From: Brienomyrus brachyistius
Taxonomy: Eukaryota > Chordata > Actinopteri > Osteoglossiformes > Mormyridae
DNA length: 64,000 nucleotides
Direction of reading: 5' to 3'
Assembly: GCF_023856365.1 (NCBI RefSeq)
Contig: NW_026042763.1
Span: 38,053-102,052 of the forward strand
Every line of letters starts with the position of its first letter. Position 1 is the first letter of the stretch. The position numbers and the translations under genes are program-made. The notes beneath the pieces were generated by a model. The model had not been told where the DNA came from. It worked only from the letters and a program-made list of their open reading frames with translations, and searched no databases. Shown piece after piece: positions 34,701 to 47,227 of the stretch.

Positions 34701-35875
34701 TCTTTATTTAAATTCACTGCACCGGTGAAGAAAACATTTTTTAAAAAATGTTATGTTTATTATTGGGTGCTTTCCACTTCATGCACCCACATACAGCGCT
34801 AGCTTAAAGCAATGCATTCTGGTCCTGACGCAATGCATCATGGTTATATTTTTTATCGCCCGTTGCATTACGTCACCATGTCACATGGTACCAAAACTCC
34901 GCGAGAGCAAGACACATCAGGCAGCACCTCTTAGCAGGCTGCACAGGCTGGATCCGCCTCCATTACGACACAACTTTGCCCTTATTGGCTTAAGATTTTA
35001 GTTACATACATGACGTTTGTATATCTGCTATTTCTCCCGAGAAGCAGGTAAAGCGGTAACTGCTTTTCAATTAATTTACTTGGTAAAATTAAATTTAAAT
35101 AAATGATATGAATATTGTAATAGTACTCGTGAGCTTTGTTTGTTGTTAGTTACTATAATGTTGCGCTGCTTTATTTGTTTAATCGTCTTGTCTGTGAAGA
35201 CATTCAAGTTAATCAAATAAGAACTGCACTGTACACTGTACATGACCATAAAAACTTTGAATCCTTGAAATAAATGTTTTTGATCTTTTCCTTGGCAGTT
35301 ATCTTTTTACACAGGGCCTCTATGTACACAATAGTTATTTTTTTCACGACTAACAGTATGGATCAGGAGTTGGTTATTGTAAAAGAAGTAATGTGCATGC
35401 AGGTGATATTTGTATAGATTTATATTTACCCCTAGGTGATAAGTTTGACAGTCATTTCTTTTACCGTTTGGCCTCTCGGTTGAACATAATAGTGGCGCGA
35501 GCAGCTCCACTTGGTTTTTTAAAAATACTCAGCCATGAACTTTTGGTGAACTCAGGTGAATCCCTTCCTTCAGTAGTAAACCTTGGTAGTTTCAGCCGTT
35601 TACACATTGTCTCACTAAAAGGTTGATAATATATTTGTCCTTTTACATAGTGATAAAATATACGCGATAAAAATGTGAATATTCATAGATTCAGGACTAA
35701 CAAAGTAGCTAACAGAAACTCAGACTAACAAAAGGTGCAAATACATACTCAGTTGGTTCCATTGTGTTGATTACATTATAATGTTTACATTGTAATGATT
35801 ATATCATGGATATTTGGCATACTTTTTATAAAATCGTAATTCTTATATTCTGCGTTATATAGTGCTAAATAATAT
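34701..35875. other. Gene-free interval
   Basis: AT-rich, with no coding or RNA gene seen. Short ORFs lack supporting features. Confidence 0.4.
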
Positions 35876-36095
35876 TCCATAGATGGATGGACTTTATTAA
35901 TCCCCGTGGGGAAATTGTGTTTTTTATGTCTCCCTCAACTTACTCTTTGTGGAGTAAGTTGTCCGCGAAGTGCAGCTACCTGTTGGGGCGCCCAGGGAGC
36001 TGGGGGTTAAGGGCCTTGCTCAAGGACCCACAGACGTGCTGAGGCTGGGTTAGTTTCAACTGGTGACCTCATTACAGGCACAAGGACTGACCCCT
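35876..36095. repeat. Dispersed repeat (tRNA-SINE/LINE-tail type)
   Basis: Shares 'ctttattaatcccc..gggaaattgt', 'agtaagttgtc', 'gcgaag', 'agctgggggttaagggcct' and 'gctcaagga' with 60140-60345. This is a known type of fish interspersed repeat; the tail contains degenerate tRNA-like box sequence. Confidence 0.6.
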
Positions 36096-37209
36096 GCCCC
36101 CCAACTGTGTATGAGTAGCATTTATGCTGTTTCTTGAGTGTGAGCTAGTACATAAACCAGCTAGTGCTCACCATTGCAAAAATACTCTAGCTTTCTGTCA
36201 TACACATTTTTTTATTTTCTTACATTGTCCGTTTTTGTTCATAGTCTGTAATATTCTGAATAACGACAATGTAGAGGAAAAACAGATTAAATTCTCCTTG
36301 TTTGTAATTTCCCCATGTAATCCACTGCCTTGTGGTAAGAGGTGCAAAAGTCAGACGCGTTGAATGATGAGGATACGATATTGAGTTTAGTTCTTGAGAG
36401 GATTTATTCATATGATATTTTAACACACAGTACTTTGAACTGGTTTGTTTGGCGCAAAAGGGCCGATATGCAGACACCATCACACATGGCAAATACGGTC
36501 AATGACTGTTTCACTTTGCACCTTCAGCCCTGAGCCGCGTAATCTCAGCACCTTTAATAACAACCATTGCTGCCTCCTACAGGTGGGAATACACTTAGAC
36601 AATAGTAAATATCACTAAGGCAGGCAAGTACCTCTCGTTTCAAGTGTTGCAATACTATATAACATTATATTATAAACAATAAATACGAATAAATAAAAAC
36701 ATTAAACAAATAAACATAATCAATAATATTCATGAATAATTATGCTTAATATACAAATAAAAGAATAGCTCCTGCAGATGATTTCAGATAACTACTGGAA
36801 CAATGAGTTCTGGAGGGGAGCAAGCTCTGTTACATGCTATAGAAATGTTGATCTGATTCCTTTCATTATCAGATTGTTACCACTGTTAAAAACCACAGAT
36901 ATTGTATTCTGATTGTATGCATTTCCTTATTAGGGCATGTCAGTTACTTCTGTTAAAAAATCCGTTTATTCTGACGTCGTAAATTTCCTGATCAGAGTTT
37001 ACCCTCTTTAAAGTGATGGAGGTCCACTTGTGCCAAAGATACATCGATATGCATATGAGATTTCGTTTGTGCCAAAAATATGTAAATAGCACACAGTCCA
37101 TGTCGACTGAGCATGTGACAAAGAATTTTTCTGTGACAATTCTATTTTGTCAATGAGTTTGTCTGTGGAGCCCCTGAAGGGACCTAATGGTGTCCGCTAA
37201 TTAGATACC
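36096..37209. other. Gene-free interval
   Basis: AT-rich; no supportable gene. Confidence 0.4.
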
Positions 37210-38717
37210 CAGAAATAAACTGTGTGGCTCCTGCCCAAGCATTGCTGCCCAAACAGCAGCTTCCTCCTTATGCCACCGAGGGAGGAGTAGCCAGTGGTTC
37301 CCCTGCCCCTTCCCCTCTCCCCCCTGCAGACGAGGATCATAACCATTCAGCACCCGACTCTACCTCCTTCTCGGTGAAGAAGTGCCGTGGCGAAACGCTC
37401 AGGCAGCAGGACGAGGTAGCAGAAATTCTTGCCCCTATGTTGGTATGTCCAAATCCTCAAGGGGGAGATAAGGTTTGCTCATCTGACACTGTAGATGAAG
37501 GAGTTGAACATAAGAACATAAGAACTATACAAACGAGACGAGGCCATTCGGCCCATCAAGCTCGCTTGGGGAGAACTAAACTAATAGCTCAGAGTCGTTA
37601 AAATCTTATCTAGCTCTGATTTAAAGGAACCCAAGGATTCAGCTTGCACTACATTATCAGGAAGACTATTCCATACTCTACACGCTGCGTAAAGAAGTGC
37701 TTCCTTAAATCCAGCTTGAAATGTTCTCCCGCTAATTTCCACCTATGGCCACGAGTTCGTGTATTTAAACTAATGCTGAAGTAACTATTTGGTTGAACAG
37801 CATCCAAACCTGTTAGAATCTTATATACCTGGATCATGTCCCCCCTCAATCTCCTTTGCTTGAGACTGAACAGATTTAGCTCAAGTAACCGTTCCTCGTA
37901 TGACATTCCTCTAAGACCAGGAATCATTTTTGTGGCCCTACGCTGCACCTTTTCTAAGGCCACAATGTCCTTTTTAAGATATGGTGACCAAACCTGCACA
38001 CAATATTCTAGGTGAGGTCTCACCAAGGAATTGTATAATCTTAGCATTACCTCCCTTGACTTAAACTCCACACACCTGGAGATATACCCCAACATCCTAT
38101 TGGCCTTTTTTATTGCTTCCCCACACTGGCGAGAATGGGACATGGAAGCATCAACATACACACCAAGGTCTTTCTCATGATCAGCTACCTTTATTTCAGT
38201 GACACCCATGAAATACCTGTACTTTATATTTCTGCTCCCTAGATGGAGTACCTTATATTTATCGACGTTAAATTTCATCTGCCAGGTATCGGCCCAGTCA
38301 CTAATTAAATCAAGATCCCGCTGTAGCTGCTGAGCCACTAATTCAGTATCTGCTACACCACCCACCTTGGTGTCATCTGCAAATTTCACCAGTTTACTGT
38401 ATATATTGGTATCCATATCATTTATGTAAATTAGGAACAATAGTGGTCCTAAAATCGAACCCTGCGGTACCCCACTATGAACGCAAGCCCACTGTGAGTT
38501 GAAGGACATTGCCAGTGACCTGCTGGACCCCAGGCAGAACAGGCCTCACCATGCGACAGCCCTTCAGAGACTGGTCCTCCTGCGCATGGACTGGGGCATG
38601 ATGCATCAGTTTAAACAGGAGCCTGGTAAATCCTGCGAGTGCTACACCAAGCGACTGATGGCAGCATTCTCCAACTACAGTGGGATGGACTCCACAACGG
38701 ACCGAGAGTGTATGTGA
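37210..38717 (+). pseudogene. Decayed retroviral/LTR-retrotransposon gag, split by a LINE
   Basis: Left part (37210-37508) reads a proline-rich, capsid-flanking type sequence. Right part (38496-38717) reads SDLLDPRQNRPHHATALQRL and EPGKSCECYTKRLMAAF, resembling the capsid major-homology region. The two parts are in different frames. An antisense LINE (37509-38495) sits between them with an 8-bp GAGTTGAA duplication. A nucleocapsid-like remnant lies further right at 41733-41960. All copies are broken. Confidence 0.5.
37509..38495 (-). mobile_element. 5'-truncated jockey/CR1-type LINE inserted in the gag remnant
   Basis: The minus-strand ORF (38509-37649) encodes the C-terminal two thirds of a non-LTR reverse transcriptase. 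Visible are GVPQGSILGPLLFLIYINDM, the catalytic FADD, and the thumb region with RPHLEYCVQVWSPYLKKD. The 3' end has the family tail 'gaggccattcggcccatc' (seen on plus) and an ACATAAGA repeat. It is flanked by GAGTTGAA at 37501-37508 and 38496-38503. 5' truncation with target duplication is standard for target-primed reverse transcription. Confidence 0.88.
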
Positions 38718-39114
38718 TGTAAAATACACTAAGATAGGTAAAAACTCTTTTGTGGACTAAGTAAAACAAACATTTTATGTTCTAGTTTTCTTAAAACTAC
38801 TGAAACAAATAATTGGCTACACTGCAGTTCCGCTGTTTTGTTTGGCACCCCTGCATGTCGTGCATTGTGTGGAAAAAACCTGAAGGCTGAGGAATGTTAC
38901 GTAACACAGCTAGAATGTAAAAACTCTCTCTGGTGTAATTCACTGCATAAAACCAATGGTGTTAAGTGTGATGTCTTCTTCATAACACTCCCTGATGTTT
39001 GTGTCCGTGACCATGAGATAGGGTGGGCTGCTTTTCTTCCTTCCTTTGACTAGTATTCCTCCTAAATTGTTCATCTGTATTTGCTGCATTGGTACTTGAT
39101 GTGCGTGTGCCTTG

Positions 39115-39660
39115 TGTCACGATCGCCATTTAACGGGAGCGGCGGACGGGCAGGAAACAGGCAAGGCAGGCAGGATACGGGGATTTATTAGGAACACGGG
39201 GTGCAGGAAACATCTCACGCAGACGGACTTCAATGACGGACACTGAACTCTAGTAAGACATGAACTCAAATAGACAGGACTGATTGAAAATAATCGGACA
39301 CAGCTGGGTACGATCAGGGAAGCACACGTGGATAATCAGGGGGCGTGGCACACACGGTGGTCAGACTGTCCGGGACCTCCTCGGGGACTAGGGCAGGAAA
39401 GTCTGGAGCTGGGTCAGGGACAGGAGTGGGGCCAGGAACAAGAGCCCCAGGGGGCACAGTCATTTGAGGCGGAGGGAGCGCCTCGGGCGTGGGCTCTGGG
39501 GCCGCAGGGGGCAGCGGAGGCGGCTGCTCAGGAGCTACGGGCAAAGCAGGCGGCGGCTGCTCGGGCTCTGGGGCCGCAGGGGGCAGCGGAGGCGGCTGCT
39601 CGGGCTGCGCAGGAGCTATGGGCGACGAAGGCAACTGCTCAGACGCTGTAGCAGGAACCC
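39115..39660 (-). repeat. Second copy of the proline-rich dispersed repeat
   Basis: Shares the ordered motifs of 19275-20570. The minus strand reads repeated EPEQPPP and LPPAAPEP blocks and PGPTPVPDPAP. The GC-rich 'gcagcggaggcggctgctc' block is itself repeated in tandem. Confidence 0.55.
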
Positions 39661-39661
39661 A

Positions 39662-40221
39662 GGACTTTATGCTCAGCCCACTGCTGTTAACTCCGATGAC
39701 TCACAACTGAGCAGCAATGCACATTTCGAATTCCATCATCAACATCAGGCAGATGACAAGACTGTTGTGGGTCTCATCAATAAAAACGGTGACTCAGCAT
39801 ACAAAGAGGAAGTGTGATGACTATCGGACTGCTGCAGAGCCAACAACCTGTCTCTGAATGTTGACCAAAGAGATGGTTGTTGACGTTAGAAGAACACAAA
39901 ACACAGAGTGACCACTCTCTGCTGCACATCGATGGCTCATCTGTGGAGATCGTAGAGAGTACCAGATTCCTTGTTGTCCATCTGGCGGAGAATCTCACCA
40001 GGTCCTTCAACATCAGCTCCATAGTAAGGAAAGCACAGCAGCACCTCTACTCTCCACGGAAGCTCAGAAAAGCCCATCTCCCATTCTCACACTCTATTGG
40101 GGAACTGTTGAAAGCACCCTGAGCAGCTGCATCACGGTCTGCTTTGAGAACTGTGTCGCCTCAGATCACAAGTCCCTACAACAGATAGTGATGACAGGTG
40201 AGAAAATCATTGGGAGTATCG
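39662..40221 (+). mobile_element. L2-like LINE fragment interrupted by a solo LTR
   Basis: Decayed reverse-transcriptase frames include HIDGSSVEIVESTRFL, KAQQHLYSPRKLRKAHLP and the following CITV-type segment, as in L2-like LINEs. It continues after the LTR at 41050. Confidence 0.7.
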
Positions 40222-41049
40222 TGTTAGAGAAATATGTACTTTTTTTATCATCATTTTGCTAGACGCTTAGAAACAACACCCTGCCGCAGCTTGATCTTAA
40301 TTGAGCAATAACACGTCTCAAGAACTGTCGCTTGAATATTTCCACCCCATATATGGTGACAAACAATGTTCAATGTCAGTTGCATATCCTGTTTGTGTAC
40401 CTCAATAAAAGACACTGCGAGGGGAGTTACTCTTTCGAAGTTGGCTGAGTTCGACTGAGAGGCTGACACCTCGAGGTCAGGACCGGGCTTCCCTTTGTAA
40501 GGAAAAGTGGTAAAAATGTCCCAAGGTTCTTGGTTGATCATTTGAATGCAGACAATGTTAGGAATTTATGATCATGGGGGAAGCCAGGGAGAGAATGGGG
40601 GTTCCAGTTGGCACCACTATGGTGATAAGGATAAGATAAGGTGATAAGAATTGAATTACAATGATCATAAAAGTCTCCACCCTGTCCTGTCCCGTCCCTG
40701 TCTCAGGATCCTCACACTCCAGGGGGTCACTCTTTATATGTAAATTCACTCACAACACCTACACACAACACCTTGGTGGGGAGGGCCTTTTTGGGTATAA
40801 AGGGGGGTGAAGAACTGTCTTCAATTTGTATCTGAGCTGCCTTTCAGTACCCGGTGTGTCTCTACACTGTATTACATTGTATTATTTTTGCTGTTCAATA
40901 AACCATCATTTTGCTGAAACTGCGGAGACTCTGCAAGTGGATTCCCTACACCTTGCAGCAAGTAAAACGTCATCACAGCTGTCTGTGTTGTTCTGTGTTC
41001 AGAGACTGGTTTGTTTCCAGCGCATCTTCAGAAGAAGATAACCCTAACA
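40222..41049 (+). mobile_element. Solo retroviral LTR, 828 bp
   Basis: Starts TGTTAG and ends CTAACA. TATC occurs on both sides (40217-40220 before, 41050-41053 after), with one stray base at the left edge. Inside are a TATA-like TATAAAGG near 40796 and AATAAA at 40897-40902, giving U3-R-U5 order on the plus strand. It cleanly interrupts an L2-like LINE reading frame. No internal viral sequence is attached, so it is probably the product of LTR-LTR recombination. Confidence 0.7.
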
Positions 41050-41545
41050 TATCTCTCCCCTCCATCACAGATATTCACACCACACACTGCATCCGCAAAG
41101 CCACCACCATTGTGGATGACCCCACCCACCCCTCACATTATCGTTTCACCCTCCTGCCTTCTGGAAATAGGTCCCGGAGCATTCGGGCCTTCACAGCCAG
41201 ACTCAAACAGCTTTATCCCCCATGCCGTCAGACTACTGAACTCTCAGGGACTAATCTGATACCACACACACATACACTCATTAACACACTTTATTATTTA
41301 ACTACTATTTTTTATCTTATTGTCGCCATGTTTACAGTTACTTTTATTTATTTTTATTGCTACCTCATTGGACAACCAAACTGCGCCTTCTCAGTACTGG
41401 GTTTACTGTGCTGTTTGTGCTCGTTGGTGTCAGTTGTCCTCTCTTTTTGCACTGTCCTGCAATGTTTGCACAGTTTTTGCTCATTATGCACCATACAGTA
41501 TGTTGCTAGGTTGGTATGTGTTAGTCTTCTGTTAATTTAAGTAGC
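41050..41545 (+). mobile_element. L2-like LINE fragment, 3' part
   Basis: Resumes the LINE frame with ITDIHTTHCIRKATTIVDDP, THPSHYRFTLLPSGNR and the IRAFTARL segment. It then runs into the 3' region with 'ttattgtcgccatgtttac' and 'cactgtcctgcaatg'. Confidence 0.75.
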
Positions 41546-41732
41546 ACCTTGGTCCGAGGGAAACAGTTTCTTTTGTAACTGTACTATACTCAACTGTGTA
41601 AAGTTAAAAATAACATTAAAGACCTACTTGACTTTTACTGAACAGGTGCTAAAGTGAAATTACTTGCTTCTGGGAAAGAACTCCAGCTGAAATTCTGTAC
41701 AACAATTATGGGAGACATATGGGAAGGACGCG

Positions 41733-41960
41733 GTGTCAGACCTGCCCCAGTGGGACGAATGTGGTTTTCCTAGTAACAGCAGCTTCAGTCCCAATCAGAT
41801 AAGCCAGATGCATCTGAAATTAGAGGAACGGGATCAGACTGGTTGCTCAGGGACTAATGTGGTAGAACTAAAACAGAGACAAATTGGACGGTGTTTCAAT
41901 TGTGGGAAAATGAGACAAAGCAGGCAGAGGAGATGCGGGTGGCAAAGAAGCATGAGATAA
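41733..41960 (+). pseudogene. Nucleocapsid-like zinc-knuckle remnant
   Basis: The frame reads RQIGRCFNCGKM, the first half of a CCHC knuckle. The histidine and last cysteine are not in register, so the knuckle is incomplete. It probably belongs to the same decayed gag as 37210-38717, displaced by later insertions. Confidence 0.4.
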
Positions 41961-42408
41961 GGAATGCAGAGAATGTGGATGAGGGTGAGACTCCTGTGAA
42001 AACTGTGTATTGAAAATTAGGGCCATAGTATTGTCATCCATCCTGTCAGGGTATGGAAATACACTGAGGGTAAATGGCCTAATGCAGGAAGTGTCTTAAT
42101 CCTATAACATCCAGCTGATTCAGGCTGTGGGGGACAGTGTAGTACTGCACTCTTCTGGCTGGGACCTTGAATAAATGAATGAATGTTACATTTATACAGC
42201 CCTTTTCTAAGATACACAAAGAGCTTTACAGAAGCACTGGGGAGCCACTTCAACCCAAACGTGAGGCAGCAGGAGAGGGGGCCCAGGCAGAGAGAACAGC
42301 CAACAAGACGGGTGCTTCCACAGACAGGACGGGGGCCCCGGCAGACCAACGCTGACGACTCCTGGGACCAAGTCAACAGAGCAGCTGTCGTCATTGTGAC
42401 TCACCCTC

Positions 42409-42690
42409 ATACATCCATCCATTGTCTAAACCGCTTATGCTACTGGGTCGCGGGGGGTCCAGAGCCTATCCTGGAAGGATCTGTGCACGAGGCAGGGAAC
42501 AACCCAGGACGGGGGGGCAGCTCATTGCAAGGCACATTCACACACCATTCACACACACATGCACTCCTACGGCCAATTTAGCAAGAGAGAACATGCAAAC
42601 TCCCCACACATGTGACCCAGGCGGAGACTCGAACCTGAGTCCCAGTGGTGGGAGGTAACAGTGCTAATCACTGCACCACCAAGCAGCCCC
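42409..42690 (+). repeat. Dispersed CCATCCATCC tail repeat, longest copy
   Basis: Has atccatccattgtctaaacc, tgctactgggtcgcgggggg, ggcacattcacacaccattc, acatgcaaactccccacaca and 'cactgcaccaccaagcagcc'. It is full enough to define the family's 3' half. Confidence 0.75.
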
Positions 42691-43179
42691 ACCCTCATAC
42701 ATGATTTCTGATTCTTGATTTTAATCCCCTTTTCTGTTTTTGGCAACATATAAAGTGCTGTGAATGTCACTGTCAGATTGTCATATCATCCTCCAGTTGT
42801 CCCTTGTCACCCTGGATGCACATTGAGTGTTTGCTAAATATTTTATCTTGTAGTGTTCCTGATTTTTTCCTGTGTTTTAATTTGCAATTCTCAAATTTCA
42901 TGACTGGCATCCGTGGGGACGATTAATTAAACCTGTTAACTCTGCACTTCAATTTCAAACTGTTGGTAACATGTGTACATATTTTTGTCTGATCTTTTCA
43001 CCACCAGGTGGCGATATAGCAACTCCAGAGTTATTGATGGCTAGAACAAAAAAAACACAGTAACACAGAGGTGTAGCTAAAAATTCTGGGCCCCTGACAG
43101 AATGTCACCTTGCGCCCTCTGTCGAATTTTACATTCTGTGAAAGAGATTTGTTGAGCCATCTTCCAATGTAATCCAATC

Positions 43180-44080
43180 CAGCTCTTTATTTGAAAAGCA
43201 CTTTAAACAACCTTATGGACCAAAGTGCTGCACAAAGGAATAAATAAAAACATTCACACACTTAAAAACGAAGTAAAAGAAATTTAATAAAAACCAAAAC
43301 ATTCAATGTGAGTAAAAGGCCATTAATAAAAATTTAAAAAAATCTATTAATTAATAAAGAAAAGGCTAAGATTAAAATAAGATTTACTATTAAAATTAAC
43401 ATCTCACAATGTGTCAAAGGTGAAGGAGAAGAGATTAGAAGAGATTTAAAAACGGACAGAGGGGATTCCTCTCTAATGTGAAAAGGCAAGTCATTCCACA
43501 TTTTAGGAGCTGCGACTGCAAAGGCTCGATCCCCTCTAAGCTCACGCTGAGTCTTAGGAACCGTCAGGAACAGCTGATCAGCTGACCTGAGAGAGCGGGT
43601 GGGGGTGTAAGGGTGAAGCAGCTCACACAGGTCAGATGGAGCAAGACCACTGAGGGCTTTAAAAGCAAATAACAGAATTTTAAAATGAATCCTAAAATGT
43701 ACGGGCAGCCAGTGGAGTGAGGCTAAAATGGGGGAGACATGCTCATATTTCCATGTGCGGCAGCATTTTGAACCTTCTGGAGGTGAACAATAGTGGAGCC
43801 TCTAACCCCAACATAGAGGGCGTTACAGTGGTCCAAACTAGTAGTGACAAAAGAGTGGATTACTGTCTCAAAGTGCTGCCTAGAAAGAATTGGCTTTATT
43901 TTGGCCAACTGCCTCAATTGTAAAAAGCTTGACTTGACAACTAACCTTATCTGAGTGTCAAACTTAAGGTTGGTGTCGACTTTAACCCCTAGGTGTGTGA
44001 TGACTGGTTTACAATATTGTTCCAAGGAACCTAAAATTACAGTGGAGGTCAGAGGAGTGGAGTTACCAAAAACCAACACT
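43180..44080 (-). mobile_element. LINE fragment, reverse-transcriptase C-terminus
   Basis: The minus strand reads HLGVKVDTNLKFDTQI, LRQLAKIKPILS, VIHSFVTTSLDHCNALYVGV and LQKVQNAAA. Further along are TRSLRSADQLFL, GDRAFAVAAPKMWNDLP and the 3' tail. This is the thumb and C-terminal region of a fish LINE. The catalytic core is lost and the frame is broken near 43720. Confidence 0.75.
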
Positions 44081-44149
44081 TCTGTCCATTACCTCCCCAC
44101 TTCCTTGTTAGTTACAATATTTGTTCTGCATTACTGTACTGCTTTGGAG

Positions 44150-44252
44150 CCTTTTGATATTAAGGTGAATAACACAGGTGAAAAATTAAGGTGAAAAAAG
44201 AGACAGATGCATTGACAGCAGTCGTGGCCACACTTTGGACTGGGAGTGTAAG
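44150..44252 (+). mobile_element. Tc1-like 3' end remnant
   Basis: Has 'taaggtgaataacac', 'agagacagatgcattga' and 'gtggccacactttggactgg', the same order as the right end of the Tc1 copy at 8751-9215. Confidence 0.5.
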
Positions 44253-45384
44253 AGCAAAGGAAACTGAATCCACTATGTTCTGTCCTGTAAATTTTTATTA
44301 AACACCACATGACACACATACGAGTCCTGTTTTAACTTTCAGGGCTGATGGTCTGCAGCCTGGCTTGTGTTCTACAGTGCAGCGCAGGTGCAGTCACTGT
44401 GCTGAGCCCGGCGTTATATTAATGACGCAGCCTTTCACACTGACCAGTGAGAAATAACCTTGAAAATGACTGTGCTCTTTGTGGTTCTCCTTTTTTCTTA
44501 CCACCAAGCAAGAGACTAAACATATTTTCTACTTATCAGTTATCAGAAATCAGAAATGTCATGCAGTAATCAGAGGTTAGACAGCAAGAATGACTTTTGT
44601 ATTTTTATCTTTTGTCAATCTTTTATCCAGCGACTACTAATTCTCATCGGGGTCTGGAGAGGGTGGGACCTGTCCCAGGAAGCACAGAGCACAGGCCTGC
44701 ATGGGATGCCATTCCACACAAGCAAAAACAATTAAGATGGTCAGATTTGCCTCACTGTGTGATTTTGACTGAAAGATGAACTAAGCACAGTCTTGTGTGT
44801 ATAAAAATGCGTAGATTCATTTAACTTTAACAATGAGATTCAGCAACATGACCTTATAGTGTTAATGATCGGTATCTTACTGGTATTAACTGAATTATGC
44901 AAAATTCTACATTATTCTATATTATTGCACCCAAATTGTTCATACTGACTAAATGTAATTACTGACATCCTGGACATACTGCTTTTTAGGTTTGAATTTA
45001 AAATGTTAGTAGACAAATTCATGCTGTCAATAACATCTCACTTGCTCACCCACTTTTAGATAAAAATACCCTTTGTGGTTTTTCTAGTGAAGCAGTGGGC
45101 CTGAGCTGAGGACCTGATGGTTGTGTGGTTTTCGCTCACTGAGAAGAGAGACACAAACACCCTGCTCTCAGTCGGTCAGTCTTCCTGTAAAATGCAGAGG
45201 TGAGACTGCTAGTGGAAAATTACTGACTGCAGCGTCAACAACACATATAAACAGCAGCACAAACAAAATGTTCCACAAATGCAGGACATCTGTATGCTTA
45301 CAGCACACATCAGACACGCTGACCCTCAGCACTGAGCTCCTCCAGGCTCTGTGCTCTCCCTCTTCTCTTCAATTTCTACACAAA
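44253..45384. other. Gene-free interval upstream of the NITR-like locus
   Basis: No gene is supportable. 45113-45230 resembles 46565-46690 ('gtgtggtttt..ctc', 'cagtcggtcagtcttcctg' against 'cagtgggtcagtcttcctg'), an old duplication. 44475-44510 could encode a short hydrophobic leader (MTVLFVVLL), but no Ig exon follows it. Confidence 0.35.
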
Positions 45385-45790
45385 TCACTGCTGCTCCAGT
45401 GAAGATCCTGAATTTTGCAGGTGATACTACTGTGTTTGCCATCATAACTGAAGGTGATGAGTCTGCCTACAGACTGGAAGTCGTACAGCTGACCATCCAG
45501 TTCTGAACTCACATTATCCCAAATGTCCACATGCTTAGACTCCTCTCATCATCAGGGAGGAGCGTCCCTTGGCACTGTAGAGTAGATGGATGAGAGCAGG
45601 CTGATAACAAGGCTGTCATCAATTTTATGTGACACCTCTCACCCCCCCAGCAGACTATGGAGGCCCGTAAGGGCAGCTCCTTCAGTAAGAGACTCAGACA
45701 CCCGGCGTGTGACAGAACGGTACCGCAGGTCATTGGGCCCCACAGCAGTCAGGCTTTATAATCTGCACTCTGCTCATTGAACTTTTCCCC
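45385..45790 (+). mobile_element. L2-like LINE fragment
   Basis: Frames read ILNFADDTTV (note broken frame) and EGDESAYRLEV, then DESRLITRLSSILCDTSHPP and LGPTAVRLYN. These are the catalytic and C-terminal parts of an L2-like reverse transcriptase with an internal deletion. Confidence 0.65.
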
Positions 45791-46731
45791 TGTTCACTGT
45801 CTTCTGATACAGTTTCTATCTGCTGCTGATCTGCAATATTGTTCCTCCTTATTCACTGATGTGCAGTGTTGCATTGAGCCAGTGCATTATGCCCTGTGTG
45901 GCAGCTTCCTTTGGGAGGCTAATATCTGGCACATGAGCAATAATGTTACATGCAATAGGATTGTGTATAAGTTAAGGATTGTGTATAAGTTAATTTTAAT
46001 ATTCCTATAATATTCCTCTGTATGTAATATATTCTTATTTTTTGTTTCTATTATTACCCTATATTTATATATACATCCATTTATTTTACATTCATAATGA
46101 TGTTGTTTGTTGTTTTGTGCCCCACTGCTCTTGTAACAAGCCTCAGTCTTGACTCTCCCTTTTAAGGTCTTGGCCTTAAATCACACTCGATATAGGTGGT
46201 GTCGTCCCCATCACCCTGACCAGGATACATGCTGTAAGATTAATGGATGGTGTTTATCTGTGTGATGAAAAAGAATGTGAATAAAACAAAAATGTACCAT
46301 TATAAATGGGAGCCCTAGGATGTGTGGTGGTTAGAGATGTGGACTGATGAGAATTTTGCTTTTCTAAAGTTCTGTTGTGAAAACTGTACATTCCGTTCCA
46401 TGTACAGTAGTGATATGTAGCAATCATGTGCTCCAGTCAAATGTCCAGCTGCATGAATAATAATGGTGGCTTGTTTGGATAAAATAACTTAGGCTGAATA
46501 CTTGAAAGCGTGACCTGGGTGAGGTAGAGAGGAAACAGGGTCTTACAAGAAGCAGATATTGTTCTGTCTGTGTGGTTTTTACTCTTTGCAAAGTGAGTCC
46601 AGCACAGTGCAGTCAGTGGGTCAGTCTTCCTGAGCTGCATCTAACCAGTGGAAACATCTGCAGCACTGCAGAGAAGCACTCAGCAGACAAACAAACCCAA
46701 ACAGCTTACAGCTGTATGTCACTTTTGGACA

Positions 46732-46880
46732 GAGGTGGACAAAGTACACAACTTCACTACTTGAGTTAAGTATAGATACTCCTCGTCAAATAATACTCAA
46801 AGTTTTTCAGTTAATTTTTTACTTCAGTTAAAGTACTGGAGTATTTGCATCTAAAAATACTTAAGTATTCAAAAGTACAT
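46732..46880. repeat. Terminal part of a dispersed DNA-transposon repeat
   Basis: Starts CAGAGGTGGACAAAGTACAC, with 'acttgagttaagtatagata' and 'aagtactggagtatttgcat'. This end is widespread in fish genomes and is usually assigned to non-autonomous hAT-like repeats. No partner end was found. Confidence 0.45.
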
Positions 46881-47112
46881 TATGTTTTAAATGCAAGACA
46901 TTTTTCAGAACCTAATGACTCCTGAACACCCCACTGAATACACTGACTGGCTTGTACATCTTGTAGAATAAAAAGCTTGTGGAATATGATACAATGACTA
47001 TAGAAACACAACTGACATAACAAAAGTACAGCCATTGTCATTTTCATCTTATTTAACACCCCCCACCCCACTCACACAAAAGAGCATGGTAGTGTTCTTA
47101 CAGAGCCGTAGC

Positions 47113-47227
47113 AGTGTGTGTGTGTGCATGTGTGCATGTGTGTTTGTGTGTGTGTGTGTCTATGTGTGTGTGTGTTTGTGTGTCTGTGTATGTTTGTGTG
47201 TGTGTCTATGTGTGTGTATGTTTGTGA
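47113..47227. repeat. GT microsatellite
   Basis: Imperfect (GT)n with CATG, CTATG and TTTG interruptions. The cysteine/valine-rich ORFs across it are artefacts. Confidence 0.9.

Noticed and set aside
45113..46690. Possible extra V segments or recombination signals near the NITR-like gene
   Set aside because: Two similar stretches exist, but neither encodes an Ig strand pattern, and no heptamer-spacer-nonamer arrangement was convincing.
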